Assembly (NCBI GenBank): GCA_964019165.1
Contig: OZ025269.1
Location: 5,602,879 to 5,666,878, forward strand
Reading direction: 5' to 3'
Length of the DNA: 64,000 nt
Origin: Mastigias papua
Taxonomy: Eukaryota; Cnidaria; Scyphozoa; Rhizostomeae; Mastigiidae
This document shows positions 43,384 through 54,033 of the stretch, piece by piece. The notes below the pieces were generated by a model that did not search any database, had not been told where the DNA came from, and saw only the letters and a list, made by a program, of their open reading frames with translations. The position numbers were made by a program, and so were the translations under genes. Each line of letters begins with the position of its first letter. Position 1 is the first letter of the stretch.

Positions 43384-45009
43384 AACAGTGTGTTTGACTG
43401 AATATGTATCAGATTAACAGTCGATGCTGCCTTTTCAATATCAGTTACGACATTTACCGTTAAATGCATACCTTTTCATTACGGGTTCTTTCCTTTACCC
43501 GTTAACCCAGTTGGGGCAGTAAGTGTCTAGTAGGCTACTTTGACCCAAATACCCCTTCATATGGGTAGTAAAATGAATCATACTTTTTCTGTAAATCTGG
43601 TTTAAAAATACAATTAGAATGAGGGGTCATACTCCCTCATACGACAAAAATTGACCAGGTTATGCTTAAATTACCACATAATCGCATTCTGGGCCCACTG
43701 TGCATTGGGCTGTACACGGTCTAACACATTTTTTTCATAGAATATGTTCTTGCTTGTCTCTTTTCTTTCCTTCTCCAAATTGCCGAGTTTCTTCTTGTTT
43801 CCTCATTTCTCTTCTTGGCGTCCCGTGCATCTTCCTATCTCCTTTCAGTTACTGTTTTTTTTAAAATTTAACGCCTCCATCAGCTTTCCTTTGTTGTTGT
43901 CCTTCCCATAATCGTTGATGGTTAAATCCCGAATATGCTTCTACACAAGAGTTGGGGGAATATACGATGTTTATCTAAACTATCAGTTGTGACATGCATC
44001 TCCCAAATGTTCGGCTTGCCACTAGCAATAAGAAACAACGGCAGTTTTTCACAGTTATTCTACAAAATAGACCAGTAGGCGGAAAATATTTTGAAGAGGC
44101 ACCTTTCAATTCGATTTTATAGAAGTCCCAGATTGATCCCTGACAGGTTACAATAATACACAATAAGCGATGAGCCAAAAATGGAATGCACAATTTGTTG
44201 TGGCCAAGATATAAACAAGTTCGAAATAAGTAACCGTCCTTTGCAACTCAAAAAGACTGCTGAATCGTATAACAACAACATGATAGAAGAAAACTTAAAG
44301 ATTAGAAGAAAATGTGGAAAATCGAGGAGGTAAATTGCTCGCAAAAATCTCATACACTTTGTGAAAGAAATCACAAAATATCATATAAATCGCAGGCAAA
44401 AGCTGAGACAATTCGCAAAAAGCATGAAAAATTAAAGAAAAATCACATTAAAAGTCACAAAAATCACAAGAAATCACAACAATCTCCTACACTTTTCAAC
44501 GAGTGATGCATCCCTCGTGGACAATAATAAAGAGGGCTTTAAACAAAGACCCAAATCATAGTTCTCACCTGGTATCATCCACGAAGGTCAGTGTGTTGAG
44601 AAGCCTAATGAAATTGGATAGGCCTTCAATGGTACAGAACTTATTTCCATGGGTCCAAAACTAGCCATCTTTCAAGCTAATCAAGAAAACCGCATAGGAA
44701 CAAATCTCTATCTTTGTGAAGAATACCTGGATCATAAAAGTTTACTAGCTAAGGTATCTATGTGTGGTATATGAAGAATTCCCCAGGAATTTCTTGTAAC
44801 GTGCTCGATTGATAGAGTATATGGGGTCCTTGTTAGTGGTTAGCACCCATGATTAACCCATCTGTCGCATGCTGTACTTATAATATACAGCATGGATGGG
44901 ATCACTGGGCCACAACGATGTGACTCAACTCTCAATTATGGCTCCTAGTAGTCGGTTGTGCACGCTGGCGGGCATTCCCTGGGGGCCTCCACTCCAGTGG
45001 TGTTAAACT
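43384..45009. other. Non-coding stretch, nothing recognised
   Basis: AT-rich. Around 44330-44500 an A-rich patch with repeated AAATCACA gives a lysine- and histidine-rich open frame that I regard as low complexity. No exon or RNA gene supported. Confidence 0.3.
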
Positions 45010-46885
45010 AAGCAAAGGAAATAGACACCATTTGGGGACATATGAAGAGAGGCTTAATGGTTACAACCAAAAAGATTGTCCCTACCAAAAAGAGAGCGAA
45101 GCAAAAGGATGGAACAACTGATGAACTTCTTGCAAAACTGAGGGAAAGTAAAGAGGTAAAGAATGACATAAAGCAATATCGATCTCTAGCAAAGAAATTG
45201 AGAAAATGTACGATAATGCAAAAGACATGTGGTACAAAAAACAGTGTAAACAAATAGACAAGCCTAGCGTGGAACATAAATTAAAAGAAATGATAAAGAA
45301 ATATTGATCTCTAGACAAAGAAAGTAAGAAAATGTGCGATAATGCAAAAGACATGTGGTACAAAAAACAGTGTAAACAAATAGACAAGCCTAGCGAGGAA
45401 CATAAATTAAAAGAATGCACGATAAAGTGAAATATATAACAAATAAAAGGAGAAAGGACATTCATGCATAGCTAGAAAAAAGGGGGAATACCTTTTGAAG
45501 AAGATAATATTCAGGAAAGATGGTGTGAATATATTGGAGAATTGTTTGATGATGAAAGAGGGGAAGTACCAAATATAGAGCAGCTAGATGGCCCAACAAT
45601 TTTAGAAGCAGTAGTCGTCAAAAAGTAATAAAGTAGCAAAGAAAATCAGCCTGGGATGATGATGTAACAAGAGAAATGTTGCAGGCTATGGATAACTTAG
45701 ACGTTACACGAATTGCCCGGCTTTTCGATAAAATTTACGAAACAGGCTACATTCCATCTGATCTAAGGAAATTTACCTTCTTACCCATTCCTAAAAAATC
45801 AAACGCTGTAAACTGCTCGGATTTTAGAACAAAAAGCTTAATGAGCCACGTGACTAAAGGACTAATGAAAGTTATGCTGGAAAGACATAAAGCTAAAATA
45901 GATTGGGAAATTACCCCTACACAAAGTGGCTACAGAAGAGGAATGGGAACAAGAGATGGTATAGACTACAAGAAAGCATTCGATAGAGAGAAACATGAAA
46001 AGCTGCGTGAGGTTTTAACGGCAATGAATTTTGACGGAAAAGACATTAGAATCATTGCAAATTTGTATTGGGGCCAGGTAGCAGTTGTTCGAACAAAAAA
46101 GGGGAACTCAAGAAACATTACTATTAAAAGGGGAACCATACAAGGCTGTGTTATCACCGTATCTCTTCAACCTACTAACAGGAATGATTTTCAGAGAAGT
46201 AGATCCAGCATGGGGTGCTTCAGTGGGAAGTAAAAGATTGAGTAACCTGAGGTATGCCGATGATACGGCCCCTAACGGCTGAATCAGAAACTGAGCTACA
46301 TCGACATCTCAGGCTAAAACATGTATATAGAAGGGCAATTAATAGAATAAATCCCCCGTTTTACGTAAAACGTCGAGTAAGACAAGCAAGGGCAGCATTT
46401 TTATATGAAGACAGTGTTATGTTGCCGAAAGCTACCGTTACCACCCAGAATCAGATTGCTTTAAATGTTACGTGTGGTCTATACTATTATATGGTGTAGA
46501 GACATGGACTGTGAGCCAAATCAGCAAAAAGCGACTAGAAGCACTTGAGATGTGGACAATTGGTAGACTACTGAGAATCAGCTGGACAGAGCGCATGTCC
46601 AATGAAAGGCTGACATTAGCGGTTGTACAAAGGGAATTAATTCGTTAGATACAGAAACAGAAGTTGTGGTGTTTTGGACATTTAGTGAGGCACGATAGCC
46701 TACAAAGGGATTTGCTTGAGGGGATGGTGGAAGGAAAGAAAAGAAGATGACGACCTAGAGCACAGTGGAGTCAAAATATACAGGGGTGGCTGGAGATGAA
46801 ATTTGTCGAGTGCAAACGAACGGCAAGGAACAGAAAGGACTAAGCCATGACAGTCAACCTCTGGGATGGAGACGACACTTCATGA
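45010..46885 (+). pseudogene. Degenerate LINE A: linker, reverse transcriptase and C-terminal region
   Basis: Remnants of a non-LTR retrotransposon pol gene in changing frames. A linker rich in Lys and Glu (45042-45257) contains a 125-bp tandem duplication. The reverse transcriptase follows, with FTFLPIPKKSNAVNCSDFR, ITPTQSGYRRG, KKAFDRE and IKRGTIQGCVI (45676-46160), then in another frame LSPYLFNLL and LRYADDTA, the catalytic YxDD box (46085-46282). The end has the GVETWT, EMWTIGRLLRISWT and FGHLVRHDS motifs common behind LINE reverse transcriptases (46490-46700). Several frameshifts and stops make it inactive. The upstream endonuclease is not recognisable. Clade not assigned. Confidence 0.8.
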
Positions 46886-46899
46886 TGATCGTGACTCAA

Positions 46900-47299
46900 C
46901 TGATAAGAAGCAATACTGCCAAATCAATGGCTCTAACTCACAAGAAAAAACAGGCTCCGTGTGGCAGTATCCAGGTATCTTGCTTTGGACCTTTGTTTTC
47001 CATCCTGTATATGAGTAGCTTAGCGGGGGTACTTCGAGAAAAACTCGACAAAAATGCATCCAGGCGACACTAGCATAACATGCTCTGCGAAAGACATCGA
47101 GGAACTTTTCAGTGACCCAAAAACTGAGAGTAACATGGCAGAGTGAATGCGGCTAAATGAGCGAGGCTTATACACCAAAAATAATGAGCATATGGCCATC
47201 GGCTATAAAAGCAGAGTTATCACTAAGTTCAGAGACATATACTTATTCGACTAGAAACCCTATTAATATTGATATCCCAAAGGAAAAAATCTGGAATTG
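46900..47299 (+). pseudogene. Degenerate LINE B, 5' piece (reverse transcriptase)
   Basis: Frameshifted reverse transcriptase fragment: GSIQVSCFGPLFSILYMSSL corresponds to the QGSxLGPLLF block of Jockey/CR1-like LINEs. In a second frame come DTSITCSAKDIEELF and, after a stop, NEHMAIGYKSRV, the block that follows the catalytic box. It ends where the BEL/Pao LTR begins. Its continuation lies beyond the BEL element at 52896. Confidence 0.65.
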
Positions 47300-47514
47300 T
47301 GTGGAGAACTGAAGTACCCCCTGCGAATCTCCCATGGAGAGAACTGTGACTTTTAATCCTTGAAAGAGACTTCGATTTTGGAATGGACGTAATGTGACTG
47401 AGAGTTTTCGTTTTGCATTTTGTTGCGTTGTTTTGTTGTGTTTTGTTAAGACTATAATTCAAAAACGTACACGAGTGACTTTTTATTGTGTCAATCTAAT
47501 CGAGGATTTCGACA
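47300..47514 (+). repeat. 5' LTR of the BEL/Pao element
   Basis: Begins TG and ends CA. The last 98 bp are duplicated at the far end of the element. The start is inferred from the ATTG target duplication. Confidence 0.6.
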
Positions 47515-47583
47515 AGTGGCACCCCAGATGGGAGAATAGTGGATTTTTCAAGCATTTTCTGTGAGTTATTTAGCGAAGGCCAT

Positions 47584-48171
47584 ATGCTTACAATGACAGA
47601 CAACGAACGCAACGAAAAAAATCGATGGAAAGCTCAGATTCTTGGAGTTCATATCCGAAGAGACCGATGAAATTATCCAGAAAAACGAGAGGAAGTCAGT
47701 TGAGAGACAAATTAAGATTTACGAAGCAAAGTTCGATGAAATTGAAGATTTGAAGTTACATATACAAGAGTTGAAATTACAAGCCGAAGAAGACCCTAGC
47801 GAAGTGAAAAAATGGCGTCTTACCATCAACGAGAAACAAAGATGCTTGAGCCTTCATATCAAAGATTGCAAAAGCTAATGCAAAAATTTCAAGACGAGGA
47901 GGCTAACATTATAGAACAAGAAAGGAAACAATAATGCGAGAAAGAAATGGCGATGGAAAAGATGAAACTACAACAAAGATTGCGAATGGAAAGGCAAATT
48001 TTGGAATCGAGAAGTCAGTCAAAAAGTGATATGCCAGGTAAATCTGTTATGATTAAGTTGCCAGAACTTGAGATAACAAAATTTAAGGGTACCCATGTCG
48101 ATTGGTTTCGATTTTGGAACCAATTCAAAACAGAAGTAGATCAGCAAAATATCGACCAGATAACTAAATAG
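47584..48171 (+). pseudogene. BEL/Pao gag N-terminal region, broken
   Basis: Charged, coiled-coil-like gag start. The frame from the ATGs at 47584/47593 breaks in a run of seven A (47615-47621), continues in a second frame to about 47876, and shifts again into a frame open from 47947 to a TAG at 48169-48171. That last frame is the one used by pol. Motifs: ISEETDEIIQKNERK, then LPELEITKFKGTHVDWFRFW, the conserved start of the BEL gag domain. Confidence 0.7.
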
Positions 48172-48177
48172 AATTAT

Positions 48178-51100
48178 TTGAAAGAATTCATTGAGCCAAA
48201 GGTTAGATCTCTTATAGACAATCTAAATCATGATGCAGAAGGGTATGAAAGAGCAAAGCAAATTTTGAAATCAAAATACGGCAAAGACAGTGAAATCGTG
48301 AACGCACATGTACAAATCATTTTTAACTTGCCACACGTGCGGGGGACCAGCCCTTCTAAAATTCACGAGTTTTATCAAAGGCTCCTCCCCAGCGTACAAG
48401 CACTAGAATCCATGGGCAAATTAAAAGAAATATCAGGATATACTAGGGCCACATTGGACAAGCTTGAAGGTATCAGGGCAGATTTAGTAAGGCTAGACGA
48501 TGATTGGCAGCAGTGGGGATTCCCCCACCTTGTTGCAGCGCTAAGTAAATGGACAGAAAGGAACCCAGTACCCGAATCAGTGAAAGACCGAGTGTTTGCA
48601 ACTAACACGGCTTTCCTTCATAAAAGGTCTTGCGTGTATTGTAACAGTGAAGATCATAAATCCATAGAATGCACAAAAGTAAAAGCGAAAGGTGAGAGGA
48701 GAGATATTTTACGTTCAAAACGACTATGCTTTAACTGCACAAGAGCTGGGCATAGGGCTTCTGATTGTACTAGTAAAGGTACCTGCAAGAATTGCAAAGC
48801 AAAACATCACACTTCCATTTGTGAAAAGGAACAAAACCAAGAACATAGAGAGCTTCTGATGTCGACAGTGGAACAAGGAGTGATATACCCTGTTGTCGTT
48901 GTGAAGGTAAATGGAATTACGTGTAGAGCCCTTCTAGATACAGGCTCCGGTAGCTCTTATATTTCAACAAAGCTAGCAGATTTGATGAATAAGAAACCGG
49001 TAAGAGTAGAGCATAGGAAAATAGACACGATGATATCCACAACAACCAGGAAAGTAGAAGTATTCCAAGTCAAATTACAAAGTCTAAATGAGCATTTTAG
49101 CATTGAAATCGAAGCTGGAAGAGTGGATAGGGGGGAGTTGCTAACTACCTCTAACCCCAAATATCAAGAAATAATCCACAAATATTCTCATCTTCATGGA
49201 GTAGAAATGCTTGATAAAGGTGAAAAGAACGAATTGCCAGTACATATGATTCTTGGGGCAAGTACATATTCTAGGATAAAAACCCCCACAAAGCCAAGAA
49301 TTGGTAAACCTGGAGATCCAATAGCAGAACTTACCAAACTAGGATGGGTCATAATGTCACCTGGTCATGAAGCAGACCTGAGTAATATGTTTTTTGCCAA
49401 GTCATCAAGCGCTGATTTAGAACGACTATGCTCATTAGATATTCTAGGATTGAAGGGTGAAGAATACAGTGAACCAGTGCATACAGAATTCAGAGATCAA
49501 CTTGAACGCAGTGAAGAAGGTTGGTACCAAACAGGTCTTATTTGGAAACCTAATATACCAGATTTACCAGATAATGAGAAAGGAAGTAAAGCAAGACTTC
49601 ACAAACTTATTGACAGACTAGAAAGACAGCCAGATCTCTATGACAAGTATGAAGAGATTTTGACGGATCTGATAAACCAAGGAATTATTGAGAAGGTAAC
49701 GGAATCACACCATTCACCCAGAGAATTTTACTTATCACACAGAGCTGTAGTCAGAGATTCTGCTGAGAGTACTAAAATACGTATAGTTTTTTATGCTTCA
49801 GCCAGAGCGAACGATACATCACCATCATTAAATGACTGCTTAGAAACAGGGTTGCCACTACAAAATCAGATTTGGGAAGTTCTTACCAGAAATAGAATGC
49901 AACCTATTACATTGATAGGTGATTTAAAACAAGCATTCCTCCAAATACGTATAAGAGAACAGGATCGTGACGTCTTAAGGTTTCACTGGCCAAGAGACAG
50001 AAACCTGGAAATGATTGAGATATACAGATTCACTCGAGTGTTGTTTGGTTTAAATCAATCACCCTTTATTTTAGGAGCTACCATAAGAGCCCATTTAGAT
50101 GGATGTGAGGCAGAATTTCCGAATGAAGTAGCTGAAATAAAACAAAGCCTATATGTTGATGATGTTATTTTAGGTGCAGAGTCAGTCAAGAAAGTAGAGC
50201 ATCTGAAAACCACTGCTATCAGTATTTTCAATCAGGCCAAATTTACACTTCATAAATGGCACTCTAACAGACCCATTTTAGGGACAGAAAGCAACATAGA
50301 AGAAGCCACTGATCAGTCATTTGCAAAGGAACAACTTGGTACCAAAGACAAAGAAATAAAGCTACTAGGGTTAATGTGGGACACTTTAGAGGACACAGTG
50401 TCAATTCAATTAGAAAAAAATAACAAGCAATTCACAAAAAGAGAGGTATTGAAGCAATTGGCAGCCATTTACGACCCTCTTGGATTGGTAAGTGCAGTGA
50501 CATTGATTAGAAAGATAATATTCAGAGACATTTGTAATGAGCATTTGCAGTGGGATGAGGAATTACCAGAGAAACTGAAGCAAAGATGGGTCAAATGGAT
50601 CAAGAGTTTACCAGAAAAAGTAATCATAACGAGAAGCATTCCAAAGGCTGATTTGGAAATAAGTTTTGTCGATCTACATGCATTTGGTGATGCTAGTCAA
50701 GATGGAGTTGCTGCACTTGTTTACGTGGTGGTTTGGCAAGAATCAAATAATTCACAAGGACTTATTACTACAAAGTCTCGTCTGGCAAAAAAGGATTTGA
50801 CTATCCCCCGATTAGAGCTAGTAGCTGGTCACATGGCTGCAAATCTGATTGACAATGTGAAGAAAGCGCTCCAGGGCTACCCCATCAGATACGTGTATGC
50901 TTGGCTGGACAGTAGTGTTGCGCTGCATTGGATTAAAGGAGAGAATCAGTATAAGCAATTTGTGAGTAACCGAGTTGCAAAGATTAAAGAGAAAGACTAC
51001 ATACTATGGAGACATGTCCCTACAGAATCAAATCCTGCAGATATAGCAAGCCGAGGTTGTGATGCAAAGAAGCTAAACAGCAGATGGTTCAAAGGGCCTG

Positions 51101-51252
51101 AATGGATGACAAACACAAATGAGTGGCCTGAAGATATAGTAACAGCGGCAAGTGCTGATTCAGAATCTGAAGCAAAGCCTACAAAGTCAATTTTGAAAGT
51201 AGCCGTGGAAAGCAAGGATGAATTAGACATGGTGCTAGAAAAGTTTCAATAA
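48178..51252 (+). CDS. BEL/Pao gag-pol: zinc knuckles, protease, reverse transcriptase, RNase H
   Basis: 1024 open codons, same frame as the gag piece before the TAG at 48169. Residues 1-140 continue the gag domain. About 155-215 hold CVYCNSEDHKSIEC and CFNCTRAGHRASDC zinc knuckles. The protease active site is LLDTGSGSS at about 252. The reverse transcriptase has LIGDLKQAFLQI and YVDD (codon 50152-50163, residue 659). RNase H has AFGDASQDG (residue 838), LELVAGH and WLDSSVALHWI. The polymerase block usually read as RIVYDASA reads RIVFYASA here, a likely inactivating change. The frame ends at TAA 51250, which is in frame with the integrase downstream. Confidence 0.85.
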   Translation: MKEFIEPKVRSLIDNLNHDAEGYERAKQILKSKYGKDSEIVNAHVQIIFNLPHVRGTSPSKIHEFYQRLLPSVQALESMGKLKEISGYTRATLDKLEGIRADLVRLDDDWQQWGFPHLVAALSKWTERNPVPESVKDRVFATNTAFLHKRSCVYCNSEDHKSIECTKVKAKGERRDILRSKRLCFNCTRAGHRASDCTSKGTCKNCKAKHHTSICEKEQNQEHRELLMSTVEQGVIYPVVVVKVNGITCRALLDTGSGSSYISTKLADLMNKKPVRVEHRKIDTMISTTTRKVEVFQVKLQSLNEHFSIEIEAGRVDRGELLTTSNPKYQEIIHKYSHLHGVEMLDKGEKNELPVHMILGASTYSRIKTPTKPRIGKPGDPIAELTKLGWVIMSPGHEADLSNMFFAKSSSADLERLCSLDILGLKGEEYSEPVHTEFRDQLERSEEGWYQTGLIWKPNIPDLPDNEKGSKARLHKLIDRLERQPDLYDKYEEILTDLINQGIIEKVTESHHSPREFYLSHRAVVRDSAESTKIRIVFYASARANDTSPSLNDCLETGLPLQNQIWEVLTRNRMQPITLIGDLKQAFLQIRIREQDRDVLRFHWPRDRNLEMIEIYRFTRVLFGLNQSPFILGATIRAHLDGCEAEFPNEVAEIKQSLYVDDVILGAESVKKVEHLKTTAISIFNQAKFTLHKWHSNRPILGTESNIEEATDQSFAKEQLGTKDKEIKLLGLMWDTLEDTVSIQLEKNNKQFTKREVLKQLAAIYDPLGLVSAVTLIRKIIFRDICNEHLQWDEELPEKLKQRWVKWIKSLPEKVIITRSIPKADLEISFVDLHAFGDASQDGVAALVYVVVWQESNNSQGLITTKSRLAKKDLTIPRLELVAGHMAANLIDNVKKALQGYPIRYVYAWLDSSVALHWIKGENQYKQFVSNRVAKIKEKDYILWRHVPTESNPADIASRGCDAKKLNSRWFKGPEWMTNTNEWPEDIVTAASADSESEAKPTKSILKVAVESKDELDMVLEKFQ

Positions 51253-52770
51253 AGGAAATCAATGAGAGTAATGGCATGGATAAAGCGATTTGTACAGAAT
51301 TGTCAAGCTAAGAAAGAGAACAGACAAACAGGGCCATTGTGCACCGAAGAAGTTCAAAGAGTTAGAGACTTCTGGATAAAGAAAGAGCAATCGAAAGTGG
51401 AGGGAAATGAAAAGTTTGAGTAAGAAAGACAGCAGCTTGGGTTAAAGAAGAATGAGCAAGGTATTTATGGTTGTCATGGACGGTTGGAGGGGGAATACCC
51501 AATTTACTTACCTTCTGATACCTTGTTTAGTGAGAGATTAGTTGCGCATGCCCACCGTTCTACACTGTGTGGAGGGCCCAGCTTAACAATGGCAAAAGTT
51601 TGTCAAGAATTTTGGATCCCAAGACTGAGGAAACTTGTGAATAAAGTGCGCAAGCAATGCTATGCCTGTAAAAGGTGTCATATAGTCCCCTTTACAAACC
51701 CAAAGACAGCAACACTTCCTAAAGACAGAACAGAAGGAGAAAGGCCCTTCGAAGTTGTAGGCGTTGATTACGCAGGCCCTATAAGCTACAGAACAAGAAA
51801 AAATGGAGAAGGGAAAGCATATATATTACTCACTGCTTGCAGTTTAACGAGAGCAGTATATTTAGAGTTGTTGCCAGACGCAACAGTTGAGAATCTAATA
51901 CCAAGCCTACAAAGATTTATAGCGAGAAGAGGCAGACCCAGAAAAATCTACTCGGATAATGCTCAAACGTTTAAGTCCACTGCTAAATGGCTAATGAACA
52001 TTATGAGAGACGAAAAGATAAGAGATTTCCTCGAAAGGCAATCCATCGTGTGGCAATTCAATCTGAGCAAAGCACCGTGGTGGGGCGGTCAATACGAGAG
52101 AATTATCGGCCTCACAAAACAAGCTATGTACAAAGTTTTAGGAAAGACTAAATTGAGATACAGCGAGTTACAAGAGCTATTACTGGATATTGAAGTTACA
52201 CTAAATAACAGACCATTGACGTACGTTGAAGAGGACATTCAATTACCTTTGTTGACGCCTAATATGATGCTTTTAAGTGACAATAATGCTTTGCTAGATC
52301 CAGAACCAACAGGAATCACAGATAAACACTTACGAAAGAGAGCAAAATATTTGATGAAGTGCAGAGAAAATATGTGGAAAAGGTGGCGAAATGAATACAT
52401 TCGCTCATTAAGAGAAAGGCATAACTTGAAGCAGAAGGAAAATTCAGAACAGATTAAAGTTGGTCAAGTTGTCATAATAAAGGGAGACGGAAAAAAACAG
52501 AGGCGAATGGAACATTGGTATTGTTGAACAGTTAATTCGAGGCAGAGACAAAGTCGTTAGAGGGGCAAGGCTTACATCGAAAAGGTCACATATTGAGAGA
52601 GCCGTTGAGCTACTGTACTTCCTAGAGTTGGAGTGCGATAATACAGAAAACAAAGAGCTCAATCCAAAAGCACCAGAGTTCAGACCTACAAGAAAAGCTG
52701 CAGAGATAGCAAAGCAGTCTGTAAAGGAAACATTTAGGTATGAAGGAAGAGAATTAGAGGACGATTGATG
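51253..52770 (+). pseudogene. BEL/Pao integrase and C-terminal domain, broken
   Basis: Same frame as pol, interrupted by TAA codons at 51250 and 51421, then open 51484-52527. The zinc-binding HAHRSTL..CYACKRC precedes the catalytic core: GVDYAG (Asp codon 51766), SDNAQTF (Asp codon 51955) and QYERI (Glu codon 52096), the DDE triad. A frameshift in a seven-A run near 52490 moves the DUF5641-like end (NIGIVEQLIRGRDKVVRGA) into another frame, which ends at TGA 52768-52770. Confidence 0.8.
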
Positions 52771-52798
52771 AACATTTAATTATTTGATGCCTATTCCG

Positions 52799-52895
52799 AT
52801 TTTGTTGCGTTGTTTTGTTGTGTTTTGTTAAGACTATAATTCAAAAACGTACACGAGTGACTTTTATTGTGTCAATCTAATCGGGGATTCCGACA
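52799..52895 (+). repeat. 3' LTR of the BEL/Pao element, truncated
   Basis: 97 bp matching the last 98 bp of the 5' LTR with one indel and two substitutions. The region upstream, where a polypurine tract and the LTR start should be, is unrelated to the 5' LTR. Confidence 0.75.
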
Positions 52896-53040
52896 ATTGT
52901 CAAAAGGGAAGTTTCTTTTACTCTGGTGCCAAAACATGGAATGGGATTATAAGTAACATTAAAATGAGCCCCACAGCCTCAGTGTTTAATAGAAACTTGC
53001 AGGCATTCCTACAAAGGAAGAACAGTAACGACATTTAGTG
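52896..53040 (+). pseudogene. Degenerate LINE B, 3' piece (C-terminus of pol)
   Basis: Open frame with FFYSGAKTWNGI, TASVFNRNLQAFL and a stop at 53038. This is the characteristic end of Jockey/CR1-like LINE proteins (SGAKLWN, then F...L...L). It is the continuation of 46900-47299, from which the BEL element separates it. Confidence 0.7.
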
Positions 53041-53084
53041 TAGTTGCTATCAAAGAGATAATTTGTAGTAGCAGTAAGAGTCAG

Positions 53085-53180
53085 TCCTATATACGATTCC
53101 GTATAATGTGGGTGCCAGTAAGAGGGGACACTTATTCCGACTCCTCTGCATAATGAGGTAGGGTGGTCAATTTTGTCATC
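53085..53180 (-). mobile_element. SINE fragment, second copy of the family at 3403-3662
   Basis: Shares CCTATATACGATTCCGTA, GGGGACACTTAT and GAGGTAGG, in the same order and orientation as 3405-3485. The tRNA-like head is absent, so the copy is 5' truncated. Confidence 0.55.
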
Positions 53181-53502
53181 TGTTAACTGTGACTAAAGAT
53201 AGAGAAATTAATGCACGACTATCTTCAAATTCGAGTACCTTACTAAGACTTGCGTGACAGCTTGCATCTGACCCTATGGAATTCTTCTTTCGTTAAAATG
53301 GGGGGGGGGCAATCCCACTATAGCTCCTGTGGCCACACTAGTAACCCAATACAGCACCAATTTCTTAGTCACAAGTGGCGGAGCACTCAATAAGCACAAC
53401 GCCCCCTTGGAAGGACACTCATAATGCATATTTGAATTTCTAATGCTTCGCTAGTCATCTTGTAGCCAAACGTAATTAACTTAGCAGACGTTCAAAATCT
53501 TC

Positions 53503-53629
53503 GGCTCAGAGCTCTAATCATATTTAAATCCATACCGTTGCAGCTGCAAAGGGCATCTGTTTAAAGAATCGTATGGTTTAACAGACTGAAAGGGTATAGA
53601 GTATTTAAATACGATCAGAGCTCTGAGCC
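53503..53629. mobile_element. Short hairpin MITE with GGCTCAGAGCTCT ends
   Basis: Inverted ends: GGCTCAGAGCTCTAATCATA at the left, GGCTCAGAGCTCTGATCGTA on the other strand at the right, each followed by TTTAAAT and an imperfect match. The interior is about 50 bp. No coding capacity and no obvious target duplication. Confidence 0.6.
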
Positions 53630-53755
53630 AATCAAACCATTTAGACCCTATGTTAGTTAACCTACATTAAACATTACCTCTTGTTAGCATTGCTGTGAAC
53701 AGCGTAGACTATATGAGGGTACAGCAGCAGATTGCGTTTGAAACTGCAGACCAGG

Positions 53756-54013
53756 TGTCGTAAAATTGTCGTAATATTCTAGTTTGAAAATAGATGAACG
53801 CAGTTAAACCTGAATAAGGCTTTAATCAAAACATCCTCGCTAGATACTCAAAATCAATAAAACGCTCTAATGCGCTAATGCCCTAAACTAAAACATAATA
53901 CGTTCTTTGTTAATGCTAACTCAATCAATTCTTTGGTTTCTAAAGAAAGTGTCAAAATCACAGAATACAAAACACACTAGGATGATCAACAACAACAGAT
54001 TATTTTCACCACA
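53756..54013 (-). repeat. 3' LTR of the gypsy element
   Basis: 258 bp, TG...CA on both strands. One of the two differences from the other LTR lies near the inner end (TTATTTT against TTAGTTT). Confidence 0.95.
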
Positions 54014-54033
54014 TTCTCCCCCACTGGAGAAAG

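Larger units (their letters stand above)
47300..52895 (+). mobile_element. BEL/Pao LTR retrotransposon, defective, inserted in LINE B
   Basis: The order gag, zinc knuckles, protease, reverse transcriptase, RNase H, integrase and DUF5641-like tail is that of BEL/Pao. The shared LTR end lies at 47417-47514 and 52799-52895 (about 97% alike, ending TTCGACA/TTCCGACA). ATTG precedes 47300 (TGTGGAGAAC) and follows 52895, a probable 4-bp target duplication. The first half of the 5' LTR (47300-47416) has no counterpart at the 3' end, so the 3' LTR is truncated. A primer-binding-site candidate GTGGCACCCCAGATGGGA lies right after the 5' LTR. Confidence 0.85.

Noticed and set aside
44312..44506. Lysine/histidine-rich 64-codon frame
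   Set aside because: Arises from a low-complexity A-rich patch with AAATCACA repeats; no domain or splice support.
44820..44870. tRNA-like TAGTGGTTAGCACCC (A-box-like)
   Set aside because: No B box at the proper distance and no stem pairing, so neither a tRNA nor a SINE can be claimed.
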